DNA of 64,000 bases from W0P28-013 sp964570565 (GTDB taxonomy: Bacteria > Bacteroidota > Bacteroidia > Bacteroidales > Paludibacteraceae). Shown one piece after another: positions 51,601-59,505 of this stretch. A program made the translations under genes and the position numbers. The notes beneath the pieces are model-generated. The model did not search any database and was not told the origin of the DNA. It saw only the letters and a list, made by a program, of their open reading frames with translations. The stretch is from assembly GCA_964570565.1 (NCBI GenBank), contig CAZMYT010000002.1, positions 248,001 through 312,000 on the forward strand, written 5' to 3'. Position 1 is the first letter of the stretch. Each line of letters begins with the position of its first letter.

Positions 51601-52663
51601 ACAATGGAGTTGCACAATCTACCACATTGGTTTGGCAAGTGGCTACAAAAGTGGGCGCTCCAGCCACCGCTACTTCTTGTGATGTTGGAGGTACAGCCAA
51701 AACCATGCCAGTATTGTAACTACCAATAGCAATGTCGCCTGTAGCTTTTATTAAATAGGGTTTGTATGCCTGTAAAGTGCTTACTTCATTAAACGTTAAA
51801 GAATCGCCTATAATACCAGTATATTCAAATGCGCGAATTTTGCTTGGTAGTTGCGTTTCAAAAGGTAACATCACCACTTCGTAATCGAGCCCATCATCCA
51901 TTGTTCGGTATAATTTTACATCACGTCCGATTCGAATATCTATGGCTACAGGAAAATTAAATGGGCGTCCATCGGTGATACCAATTCCACCAGTAGCATA
52001 TGTGCCTACTACGCAGTTATTCCAATTGCCAGGTAAGCCTAATCCATTTAAAACACCTCCGCCATCTCTATCTCCAATACCGTCGGGAATATATTTTATA
52101 CAATTAGGGTTGGCATTGCAAAAGGTTTCGCTTAAATTACTCGAATTGAATGGATTAATTGTAAATTTTACCCATTCCAAGTTAGAACAATCGTAAAATG
52201 TACGGTACAAATTGGTAATATTTTGGAATGAAGCCGTATTTCTAACCTCTTTTAAAGTTGAACATCCGGTGAAGGTATTTGCTAAGGAAACAGCATCTGT
52301 GATGTTTGCGGTAGGGAAAATTGCTTGTTGTAGTGCACTGCAGTTTCTAAATAAATATTGGCTACCAGTGGTCATAACTCCACTAAATGAAGCGTTGCCC
52401 ATATCTACTTTTTTGAGGATTTTATTGCTTACACTATTGCTTGATGACCAACTTGTTTTCAAACTTTGCTGCAAAGTGAGTAAATTATCGTTAGTCCATG
52501 TGCCAGATGTAGTTAATGAGTCGACATCGCTCAAAGTGCCTACAGCTAGTTCGGCTACGGTGTAATTGGTGGGTGCACCGTTGCGATAAGCTGTTAGCGT
52601 CTGACCAAGTAAAGAACTTGAAACTAAAATACCGCATAAAACAGACATTACTTTTGTTTTCAT
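48692..52663 (-). CDS. giant multidomain surface protein with T9SS tail
   Basis: 1323 aa. Signal peptide MKTKVMSVLCGILVSSSLLG. Residues about 75-200 have the BspA/DUF285 leucine-rich style (YLFRNCSALQQAIF, NTFTGCSTLKEV, RTFYDCSNLEWVKF). A carbohydrate-binding-like module may cover about 415-580 (NNGFENDFTGWN). Two bacterial repeat units follow (SLTATPKPGYMFTAWSDG and TLTATNSANRTFSKWTDG), then two repeated SYTWYG segments and a beta-helix-like stretch (about 835-900). The last ~70 residues form a T9SS tail (NYRIYDAVGRLILTG, AGMYLIKTATESIKIIK). A cell-surface adhesin is likely. Two identical 11-mers lie 63-94 bases upstream. Confidence 0.8.
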   Translation of the reverse strand: MKTKVMSVLCGILVSSSLLGQTLTAYRNGAPTNYTVAELAVGTLSDVDSLTTSGTWTNDNLLTLQQSLKTSWSSSNSVSNKILKKVDMGNASFSGVMTTGSQYLFRNCSALQQAIFPTANITDAVSLANTFTGCSTLKEVRNTASFQNITNLYRTFYDCSNLEWVKFTINPFNSSNLSETFCNANPNCIKYIPDGIGDRDGGGVLNGLGLPGNWNNCVVGTYATGGIGITDGRPFNFPVAIDIRIGRDVKLYRTMDDGLDYEVVMLPFETQLPSKIRAFEYTGIIGDSLTFNEVSTLQAYKPYLIKATGDIAIGSYNTGMVLAVPPTSQEVAVAGAPTFVATCQTNVVDCATPLLNTLNPGGNQFVKTANCVVLPFHGYFKESGLNNLKLKFNEFPPTEFPLAYSPNNAAWGSVGFTAENLLSNNGFENDFTGWNNNQSGSTIKVDVNVSYAYAGAKFLVTSHTIGWAYQIVDLVAKGYTEEELDAQPTLMGGIYIAHGWGARFKVDMVLLDANNNVLFTQNIVNKTNNFDDWNWSYYSAVCKNYGTGVRKVKFYLEGKDTRGWAGFYGGNYDEAFLGLAPNIEEDGNYPAGSEISLTATPKPGYMFTAWSDGNTDNPRRIIMDQAQTLVANFAVATYDIALSTNPVGLESYLTGSGNYTHASSVTLTATNSANRTFSKWTDGAYTVSTNVNYGFTATKARQLVAHFTTTNMNTGDTTAVACDSFTWYGVTYNETPTTAPTHLFVNKLGGDSVVTLHLTIYPTTADTTVVAVGSYTWYGSTYTVSGDYTHVVNNAYGCDKTITLHLTIVSSVARIEDDYFQTLQGAIDTATTGATIVLLKNTTENITLSKEIELQLDANRTITGNFAIGKTGKLTLPNAKTLFISGDFILRTSTESEAILVGQAGATITAGAIYLDRYVNINLVQAKYYGFTAPFDVALDGGILNAATNKKITQGYDMVIYEWFGQTRANTGYVGNADCPENAWQRVTSDLVAGKAYMMAVKNNVFKIRAKAKTPTIVLSDDNSQNLYGYNSALDAKHAGWNFLAQPLMRNGTFGANGYVQVLKGANVYETKAFTTTTRFAPFTTFFYQAAGNGTLHFTANANSATLRSVEMPTEQPLEIRFEKVGTQERDRAYLTLAEDASTAYEIGKDVLKMGIEPSAPQVFLRELDYNLAVCHTKIQNNQAQVALRLLFPTAGTYTIGLANKTNEVVYLTENGLDIWNLNEGNYTFNKSGYEYNQTFGLRVGINYTITNINTVESGLRVYTDVDAIVIEGIPTGENYRIYDAVGRLILTGTSTGAAIREPIAVAGMYLIKTATESIKIIK

Positions 52664-52725
52664 AGTGTGTTCAATTTAAGGCGTAATATATTGGTTGCAA
52701 ATTTCGTAAATCAGATTACTTTGCG

Positions 52726-52757
52726 TTTGTCGATTTGTGTATTTTTTTTGTCGATTT
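52726..52757 (-). promoter_or_regulatory. two identical 11-mers, 21 bases apart, upstream of the giant T9SS gene
   Basis: TTTGTCGATTT occurs at 52726-52736 and 52747-52757 on the plus strand. A start-to-start distance of 21 bases is two helical turns, as for the paired direct repeats bound by LytTR-type regulators. A degenerate -7 (GAAATTTG on the minus strand, 52705-52698) lies about 20 bases downstream. Confidence 0.45.
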
Positions 52758-52812
52758 ATACAAATATTAATAATTTATGTATTTTTTTACAGTTTGTGTA
52801 TTTTAAAGCATT

Positions 52813-52846
52813 AAAAAAAGGCTACAAATATTTGTAGCCTTTTTTA
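52813..52846 (-). terminator. terminator after lepB
   Basis: A perfect palindrome (AAAGGCTACAAAT and its complement) with flanking A and T runs, 19 bases after the lepB stop at 52865. Confidence 0.85.
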
Positions 52847-52864
52847 GTTTATATCTGTCAGTTG

Positions 52865-54262
52865 TTATTCTGAAGCATTCTTAAAGAAGCGGTTCCAACG
52901 GATTTTACCTTGGAAAAGTGATTTGTCTTTGTCGAGTGATAGCCATACCAAAACTGGACGTCCAACAATGTGATCTTCAGGTACAAACCCCCAAAAACGT
53001 GAATCGGCGGAGTTGTGACGATTATCGCCCATCATCCAATAATAGTCCATTTTGAACGTGTAACTATCAGACGCTTTGTGATTAATGTAAATCGTATTAT
53101 CCTTCACTTCGAGGGTATTACATTCATAGTTACGAATAATTTGTTCGTAGATGGGTAGATTTTCCATTGTTAGAGCTACGGTTGCTCCTTTTTTAGGGGT
53201 GTAAAGTGGTCCAAAGTTATCGCGCGACCAACCGTAATTGGCTTTGAGTGGAAATACGCGACCAGCCAATAAATCAGGTTCAACGGCAATTTTTGTAATG
53301 ATAGTTTGTGTTTGAAGTTTAGTTTTAGATTCCTCTGTCATCGGGAATCGATAGATTGGTTGATTGATATCAAAACCTAGTTTTATCAATAGATTCATCT
53401 CATCTGGATTTGACGAGCCAACCATGCGTTGATCTTCTTTGCTTACATGCAGTTTTTCAAACATGCTTTCTGTAATCATCGAACCATTTGTTTGTACATA
53501 ATAGTTGTACTGAACGCCATCATGGCTGTCCTCTATTTTACCATTTATATAGATGACGTTATTGCGTATTTGTAAGGTGTCACCAGGTGTAGCGACACAA
53601 CGTTTTACGTAATTTTCGCGACGATCGACAGGACGCCATACAATATCGCCAAAAATATCGCTGCGTTGGTGTACATATTCTCTGCCGAGGTAGTAGCACA
53701 ACGTATAATAATCGGGATTTTGCATTTTTGTGGCTACGGTGTCGCCTGCTGGGAAATTGAATACAACGATGTCGCCTTTGGTTACGCTATCCCATCCTTT
53801 AAGACGGCGATATTTCCACTGTGGTTTTTCGATATACGATTTTCCACCGCCCATAATTTCAGGGAATGTGTGCTGTACCAAAGGAAATGAAAATGGCGTA
53901 TTAGGGATGCGTGGTCCGTAAGAGGCTTTACTTACAAAGAGAAAATCGCCCACTAAGAGACTTTTTTCTAAAGAAGAGGTCGGAATTTGGTAGTTTTGAA
54001 ACAGATACAAATTGATGAAATAAACGGCTATCAATGCAAAAACGATGGCATCAATCCAGCTAAAAATAGTGTAAAGTACTTTGTTTTTAGTTTTTTTCCA
54101 AAAATCCCAAGGGATGAATCGGGTAACAAATATATCGACTATGAAAGGCAACAATAACAACCACCAATAATTTCCTACCCATGCAATGAATAACACGTAA
54201 ATGAGACTCCAAATAGCACATTTAATCCAGTTTTTTGCAGGTTTGTTAAAGCGATTTTTCAT
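52865..54262 (-). CDS. lepB: signal peptidase I
   Basis: 465 aa, the long Bacteroidota form. Two or three N-terminal membrane helices (about 15-95) precede the catalytic boxes: YQIPTSSLEKSLLVGD (serine; Leu where Met is usual), ENYVKRCVATPGDTL (lysine) and MGDNRHNSADSRFWG. A large insertion separates the lysine box from the last box (about residues 235-415). It removes signal peptides from Sec-exported proteins. Last gene of aroB-CoA-binding-dapB-lepB. Confidence 0.94.
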   Translation of the reverse strand: MKNRFNKPAKNWIKCAIWSLIYVLFIAWVGNYWWLLLLPFIVDIFVTRFIPWDFWKKTKNKVLYTIFSWIDAIVFALIAVYFINLYLFQNYQIPTSSLEKSLLVGDFLFVSKASYGPRIPNTPFSFPLVQHTFPEIMGGGKSYIEKPQWKYRRLKGWDSVTKGDIVVFNFPAGDTVATKMQNPDYYTLCYYLGREYVHQRSDIFGDIVWRPVDRRENYVKRCVATPGDTLQIRNNVIYINGKIEDSHDGVQYNYYVQTNGSMITESMFEKLHVSKEDQRMVGSSNPDEMNLLIKLGFDINQPIYRFPMTEESKTKLQTQTIITKIAVEPDLLAGRVFPLKANYGWSRDNFGPLYTPKKGATVALTMENLPIYEQIIRNYECNTLEVKDNTIYINHKASDSYTFKMDYYWMMGDNRHNSADSRFWGFVPEDHIVGRPVLVWLSLDKDKSLFQGKIRWNRFFKNASE

Positions 54263-54274
54263 ATTTGTTTGAGT

Positions 54275-54991
54275 TTAAAATTTCAATAAATCGTGCATAT
54301 TTAGGAACCCTTTTTTGCCGACTGTAAATTCGGCCGCAACTACTGCGCCTAAGGCTAATCCTTGTCTGCTTTTGGCTTCGTGTGTTAGGGTAATGGTGTC
54401 CACTTTACTGTCGTAACAAACCGTATGTGTGCCAGGCACTTCACCTTCGCGAATAGCTTTTATTGGGAGCTCATTGGCTGAACCTATTTCGCCTAAAATC
54501 CATGTGTCTTTACGATCTATTTGCTGTAAAATGGTTTCGGCCAAGGTAATGGCTGTACCACTTGGCGCATCAAGTTTGTGAATATGATGTGTTTCGGTAA
54601 TTGACATATCGTAATCAGCAAATTGGTTCATAATGCGGGCCAAATGTCGATTTAGTTCAAAGAAAATATTCACGCCCAGACTGAAGTTGGATGTCCAAAA
54701 TAGTGTGAAATTATTTGCTTTTATTTCTTCTTGGATTTGTGGTAGTTGTTCGTTCCAGCCCGTTGTGCCGGAAACCACGGCAACTCCAGCTTTCCAAGCC
54801 TGGCGATAATTATCGATAGCCACTGTTGGTGTGGTAAATTCGACAGCTACATCGGCACTAGCAAAAGCCGCCGATTCAAAATCAGAGCGGTTGTTAGCAT
54901 CGATGATACAAACAATTTCGTGACCGCGCGCTATGGCAATTTTTTCAATGGTTTGACCCATTTTTCCGTACCCAATCAAGGCTATTTTCAT
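54275..54991 (-). CDS. dapB: 4-hydroxy-tetrahydrodipicolinate reductase
   Basis: 238 aa. The NAD(P)H motif is GYGKMGQTIE, VEFTTP follows, and the active-site block is ETHHIHKLDAPSGTA. It makes tetrahydrodipicolinate for lysine and diaminopimelate synthesis. 12 bases before lepB and 18 after the CoA-binding gene. Confidence 0.96.
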   Translation of the reverse strand: MKIALIGYGKMGQTIEKIAIARGHEIVCIIDANNRSDFESAAFASADVAVEFTTPTVAIDNYRQAWKAGVAVVSGTTGWNEQLPQIQEEIKANNFTLFWTSNFSLGVNIFFELNRHLARIMNQFADYDMSITETHHIHKLDAPSGTAITLAETILQQIDRKDTWILGEIGSANELPIKAIREGEVPGTHTVCYDSKVDTITLTHEAKSRQGLALGAVVAAEFTVGKKGFLNMHDLLKF

Positions 54992-55009
54992 TATCTATAA
55001 ATTTAAAAT

Positions 55010-55372
55010 TTAATAATGACCCGTGCTTAATAATACCAATGTACAAGCTTCTTCTACTAGAACACCGTGTGCCGAAAGTTGTGCTTCAAAATCAGGATTT
55101 TCGGTTCCTGGGTTGAAGATAACTCGGCGAGGTTTGAGGCTCATAATGTATTCGTAATAGTCTGGCTGACGTTGTGCACCAATGTATAACGTAACAGTAT
55201 CGATGTTAGTATACATTTTACGTTCGGTATCTATTTTTTGATTAAAAATAGTGTCGGGACGTAAGCCTACTAACTCAATGGCGTGCCCATTTGCTAGTAA
55301 TTTTTCGGCCGCTTTGTAGGAATAGCGCTCAGGGTTATTGCTGGCGCCAATAATGAGTGTTTTATGTTCCAT
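55010..55372 (-). CDS. CoA-binding domain protein
   Basis: 120 aa from the ATG at 55372 (MEHKTLIIGASNNPERYSYK); a ten-codon extension would run close to the aroB stop. The Rossmann CoA-binding fold is shown by IIGASNNPERYSYKAAEKL, LVGLRPDTI and FNPGTENPDFEAQ. Family function is unsettled. It lies between aroB and dapB with short gaps. Confidence 0.82.
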   Translation of the reverse strand: MEHKTLIIGASNNPERYSYKAAEKLLANGHAIELVGLRPDTIFNQKIDTERKMYTNIDTVTLYIGAQRQPDYYEYIMSLKPRRVIFNPGTENPDFEAQLSAHGVLVEEACTLVLLSTGHY

Positions 55373-55383
55373 AGTTGTATATA

Positions 55384-56424
55384 TTACATAGATTGTAACC
55401 AATCAAGTGTTTCGAAAATGGCTTCTTTGGTAGTTTTTTGGTTTATTTCTACATGACCAACATCCGAAAGTAACGTGAAATTAATTTCTTGCGCTTCATT
55501 CTTTTTGTCGTGTTTCATTAACTCAAACAGCGCGTCGTATTGTTTGCAAGAGAATGGGAATGTTCCGTAATTTTCTTTGGCAAAATAGAGTATATCCATC
55601 ACTGTTTTTTGTGGCAGATGCAATTGTGCATAAGAAAGATATAATTCACAGACCAAACCCCAGATAACGGCATAGCCATGAAGCATTGGTTCGCGCGTTT
55701 GATACGATAACGTTTCGAACGCATGTCCAAAAGTGTGCCCAAAGTTTAATGCTTTACGAATACCTAACTCATGAGGATCCTCAGCTACTATCTTCGCTTT
55801 TATATCGAGATTAGTTTTGGTCAGATGGAGTAATGTTTTGTAATCGATCTTATCTAACTCAAAACTTAATGTTTTCTGCAATAAATCGGAGTCAGCAATG
55901 AGTGCATGTTTCACCATTTCTGCAAATCCCGACAAGAGATTTGGCATATCCAAGGTTTCGAAAAATCGGCTATTAATGAGCACTGCTTTAGCGGGAGCAA
56001 AAGCGCCAATTTCATTTTTAAAACCTAAATAATTAATGCCAGTTTTTCCCCCTGTGGCAGCATCAATAGCACCAAGTAACGTGGTGGGAATGTTGATAAA
56101 GTCCATGCCGCGTTTAAATGTGGCAGCGGCAAATCCGCCCATATCTGTAATCATTCCACCGCCCAAATTTATGAGTAATGAATGACGTGTCGCCCCATTA
56201 TCCGACAGATAATGCCAAACTTCGGTGAGTGAATTTAGATTTTTGTGTTCGTCGCCACTTGGTATAGTTATTACATGGGCGTTACTCAGGCGCGGATGCG
56301 TTTTGAGCAGTGGCAAACAGTAAATTTCAGTATTGGTGTCTGTTAGTATAAATATCGGTTCCTGTTCATTCGTTGGAAGGAAGGAGTCGATATCTGCTGT
56401 TATATTTTCAGAAATGAGTATCAT
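55384..56424 (-). CDS. aroB: 3-dehydroquinate synthase
   Basis: 346 aa from the ATG at 56424. NAD-binding LLINLGGGMITDMGGFAAAT, substrate site GKTGINYLGFKNEIGAF, and metal ligands in NFGHTFGHAFE. It closes DAHP to 3-dehydroquinate in the shikimate pathway. An in-frame start ten codons earlier falls on the -7 box (translating it as Y-L-C) and is rejected. First gene of a four-gene operon. Confidence 0.94.
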   Translation of the reverse strand: MILISENITADIDSFLPTNEQEPIFILTDTNTEIYCLPLLKTHPRLSNAHVITIPSGDEHKNLNSLTEVWHYLSDNGATRHSLLINLGGGMITDMGGFAAATFKRGMDFINIPTTLLGAIDAATGGKTGINYLGFKNEIGAFAPAKAVLINSRFFETLDMPNLLSGFAEMVKHALIADSDLLQKTLSFELDKIDYKTLLHLTKTNLDIKAKIVAEDPHELGIRKALNFGHTFGHAFETLSYQTREPMLHGYAVIWGLVCELYLSYAQLHLPQKTVMDILYFAKENYGTFPFSCKQYDALFELMKHDKKNEAQEINFTLLSDVGHVEINQKTTKEAIFETLDWLQSM

Positions 56425-56443
56425 ACGTAGTTTAATGAGATGG

Positions 56444-56451
56444 CAAAGATA
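56444..56451 (-). promoter_or_regulatory. -7 promoter element of the aroB operon
   Basis: The minus strand reads TATCTTTG, 19 bases before the ATG at 56424; the -33 element is weak. Confidence 0.5.
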
Positions 56452-56484
56452 CAAAATAGTTGTGAGTTACGTAATCATAAGTGA

Positions 56485-56523
56485 CGAAAAAGGGACAATC
56501 GTTTAATCGATTATCCCTTTTCT
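56485..56523 (-). terminator. terminator after rnfA
   Basis: AGGGATAATCG and CGATTGTCCCT on the minus strand pair with one mismatch around TTAAA, followed by T residues. It separates the rnf operon from the aroB promoter. Confidence 0.75.
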
Positions 56524-56548
56524 CGTTATTGAAAATGGTGTGGCTTAC

Positions 56549-57121
56549 TTACACAACTCCCGAAAATCCCATGAATGCCATAGCTAAAAGACCTGCTACA
56601 ATTAAGGCTGTAGGTGTTCCTTCCATGCCTTTAGGTAGTTTAACTAAAGCCAATTGTTCGCGAATACCAGCAAAAAGTACTAAAGCTAGACCAAAACCGA
56701 TGGCTGTGGAAATCGCAAATACCACACTTTCAATTAAGGTCATATCCTTTTGGATAACCATAATGGCAACTCCCAGAATGGCACAGTTTGTGCTAATTAA
56801 TGGTAAAAATACGCCTAACGCTTGATAAAGTGCGGGCGAAATCTTTTTTACGATGATTTCTACTAATTGTACTAAAAAGGCAATGACCAAGATGAAGGTG
56901 ATGGTTTGTAAGAATCCTAATCCAAACGGATCTAAAATTGTTTTTTGAATGAGGTAAGTTACGAGCGTTGATATGGTCATAACAAAGGCCACTGCGGCAC
57001 CCATACCTAATGCTGTATCGATTTTTTTCGAGACGCCTAAAAAGGGACAAATTCCCAAGAATTGTGACAATACAATATTGTTCACAAATACGGCAGAGAT
57101 GAAAATTAAAATATAAGTCAT
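56549..57121 (-). CDS. rnfA: Rnf complex subunit A
   Basis: 190 aa, six membrane helices. FVNNIVLSQFLGICPFLGVSKK and LISTNCAILGVAI hold the two conserved cysteines that, with those of RnfE, bind the membrane iron centre. Paralogue of the NqrE at 28099. Last gene of rseC-rnfBCDGEA. Confidence 0.95.
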   Translation of the reverse strand: MTYILIFISAVFVNNIVLSQFLGICPFLGVSKKIDTALGMGAAVAFVMTISTLVTYLIQKTILDPFGLGFLQTITFILVIAFLVQLVEIIVKKISPALYQALGVFLPLISTNCAILGVAIMVIQKDMTLIESVVFAISTAIGFGLALVLFAGIREQLALVKLPKGMEGTPTALIVAGLLAMAFMGFSGVV

Positions 57122-57179
57122 AATATATGTTTTTTATGTTTTATGTTGCGTGTAACTATGTTGCACGGTCCATCAACTG

Positions 57180-57770
57180 TTATGCGTTTTTAGATTTTAG
57201 TTTATTGATAATAGCTATAAGATAACCTAAGGCGATAAACGCACCTGGTGCTAAAACGAAAATCAACATTCCATAATTTTCAGGAAATAGTCTAAAGCTG
57301 AATATGTTGCCCGTTCCTAATAGTTCACGCACGGAACCAAGTAGTGTTAATGCAAATGTAAAACCCAGACCAATGCCAGCGCCATCAAGAAATGAGGCGA
57401 ATGGATTGTTTTTGGCAGCAAATGATTCGGCACGACCAAGTACGATGCAGTTTACCACAATCAGCGGAATAAATAAACCTAAACTTTCGTATAAAGCAGG
57501 CATGTAAGCCTCCATAACCATTTGTAGAATAGTTACAAAGGTGGCAATGATAACAATATAAGCAGGAATATGTACTTTATCTGGGATTAAGCGTTTGAGT
57601 ATGGAAATTACTATATTTGAACAGATGAGTACAAATGCGGTTGCCAAACCCATACCTAATCCGTTCATACCAGAAGTGGTTGTACCTAAAGTTGGGCACA
57701 TACCTAATAACAGTACAAATGTTGGATTCTCTTTTAGAAGTCCATTGGTAAATGTTTTTAGATAATTCAT
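57180..57770 (-). CDS. rnfE: Rnf complex subunit E
   Basis: 196 aa, six membrane helices, paralogue of NqrD. ENPTFVLLLGMCPTLGTTTS and VNCIVLGRAESFA carry the conserved cysteines. It ends in a short basic tail. Directly after rnfG (3-base gap). Confidence 0.95.
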   Translation of the reverse strand: MNYLKTFTNGLLKENPTFVLLLGMCPTLGTTTSGMNGLGMGLATAFVLICSNIVISILKRLIPDKVHIPAYIVIIATFVTILQMVMEAYMPALYESLGLFIPLIVVNCIVLGRAESFAAKNNPFASFLDGAGIGLGFTFALTLLGSVRELLGTGNIFSFRLFPENYGMLIFVLAPGAFIALGYLIAIINKLKSKNA

Positions 57771-57773
57771 AAT

Positions 57774-58478
57774 TTATCTGCGTTTTAAGGGTTTGCTATT
57801 GGTTTTTACAATTGATTTTTCTACCACCGTAATCGTATCTTTCAGTAGAGTGGAATCCACGGCTAAAGAATCAGGATTCATTGTGGCGGCTTGTGGTGAA
57901 GCTCCACTAGTGCCATCGGCTGCGTGCTGTTCGGCATAAACTGCGTAGGCGTCACTCACGGCTTTTAGAAAAGCTCTTGAACTGATTGTTGCAGCAGTGA
58001 TGGCGTCGATATCTCCACCATCTTTGTTTACGGTAAAGTTAACTTCTGAAGGATTGAGTTGACGAATGTCTTGGTTACCTTTTTTGGTTTTAAACCAATC
58101 CACCATTTTGGTTCCTAAACCTGGCGTTTCCGATTGTTCTAGAACTGAGTAATTAACAATTTTACCATCTTGGTTAAAACCAACCATTACTTTGATGGTT
58201 CCGCCAAAGCCGTTGGCTGATGATTCCACAGCTGCTCCAACAAATGTATCTCCGTTGTAAGCACGTACAATGGCTAATCCGTTGATGGTGTCAGGTTCAT
58301 CTAATCGGGTATAAGGAAGAAGTACATCTTTAAGTGCTTGTTCTTTCTTTTGTTCTTTGGCTAAACGAATAGGTTCTTCGGTTAGTGTATACATGGAAGC
58401 CAGTGCACCAGCAGCAATTAATGTAATTACCGTAAGCACTACTGCCATATTGAGGAAACTGGATTTTAACTGTTTCAT
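57774..58478 (-). CDS. rnfG: Rnf complex subunit G
   Basis: 234 aa. One membrane helix (about 11-31) and a periplasmic FMN domain. ETPGLGTKMVDWF and IDAITAATISSRA mark the flavin site; the threonine of AATISS is the expected attachment residue. Homologous to NqrC but without a rubredoxin-like extension. The last ~45 residues are a low-complexity tail. Confidence 0.94.
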   Translation of the reverse strand: MKQLKSSFLNMAVVLTVITLIAAGALASMYTLTEEPIRLAKEQKKEQALKDVLLPYTRLDEPDTINGLAIVRAYNGDTFVGAAVESSANGFGGTIKVMVGFNQDGKIVNYSVLEQSETPGLGTKMVDWFKTKKGNQDIRQLNPSEVNFTVNKDGGDIDAITAATISSRAFLKAVSDAYAVYAEQHAADGTSGASPQAATMNPDSLAVDSTLLKDTITVVEKSIVKTNSKPLKRR

Positions 58479-58480
58479 AA

Positions 58481-59470
58481 TTATTTTGTTACTTTTTGAG
58501 CTTTAATTTTTTCACCGAAACGTTTTGGCTTGATATAATGATTGAGCAGTGGTGTAACACCGTTCATAATTAATATAGCAAACGACACTCCTTCTGGATA
58601 AGCACCGAATGTACGGATGATTACCGTAATAAAACCAATACCGATGCCATAAAATAGTTGTGCTTTACCATTCATAGGTGAGGTGGCATAATCGGTAGCC
58701 ATAAAAATAGCTCCTAACATGAGACCGCCAGTTAACAAATGAATATCGGCTGAAGCGTATAATTCAGGATTGGCAGCATGAAGAATAGCGGTAAAAATAG
58801 CCACAGTCCCTAAAATGCTCACTGGAATATGCCATGAAATGACTTTTCTTATGATAAGATATAAACCTCCAATTATCAAAGCAATAGCAGACACTTCGCC
58901 TAATGAGCCTCCCATATTGCCGAGTAATAAATCCATCGTGTTTGGTAGTTCACCAAAATGCCCTTTGAGCATAGCTAAAGGTGTGGCAGCAGTTTCGGCA
59001 TCAATGTACGATGAAAAGATATTCCAGTTGCTCATAGGACGTGGCCATGCGGTCATTTCTACTGGGAAAGAAATCAGCAGAAAAACACGACCGACTAAAG
59101 CGGGATTAAAAGGATTGTTACCAAGTCCACCAAAACTCATTTTACCAATGCCAATAGCCACTAATGCCCCAATAATAATCATCCAAAGAGGCAAGTTGGA
59201 TGGCAAATTAAAAGCGAGTAATAAACCTGTTACTACCGACGATAAATCGACAATAGAGTTTTTCCCTTTTAATAGAAAACGTTGAATAAGGTATTCAAAT
59301 AGTACGCACGACACAACGGCAGTTAGACTCACAATCAGTGCGCCTAATCCGAAAAAATAGAGCGATACTAAATAGGCGGGCACTAATGCGATGAGTACGT
59401 TCAACATGGTTTTTTGAACGGTATCATTATTGTGCGCATGAGGTGCCGGCGAAATAATTAAATTTTTCAT
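58481..59470 (-). CDS. rnfD: Rnf complex subunit D
   Basis: 329 aa, about nine to ten membrane helices, homologous to NqrB. GKMSFGGLGNNPFNPALVGR and the flavin-type TAATPLAMLKG are visible, as is MATDYATSPMNGKAQL. Third Rnf gene of the operon. Confidence 0.95.
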   Translation of the reverse strand: MKNLIISPAPHAHNNDTVQKTMLNVLIALVPAYLVSLYFFGLGALIVSLTAVVSCVLFEYLIQRFLLKGKNSIVDLSSVVTGLLLAFNLPSNLPLWMIIIGALVAIGIGKMSFGGLGNNPFNPALVGRVFLLISFPVEMTAWPRPMSNWNIFSSYIDAETAATPLAMLKGHFGELPNTMDLLLGNMGGSLGEVSAIALIIGGLYLIIRKVISWHIPVSILGTVAIFTAILHAANPELYASADIHLLTGGLMLGAIFMATDYATSPMNGKAQLFYGIGIGFITVIIRTFGAYPEGVSFAILIMNGVTPLLNHYIKPKRFGEKIKAQKVTK

Positions 59471-59505
59471 AGTTGCAATTTCTAGAATTCTGTTTTAAGT
59501 TAAAC

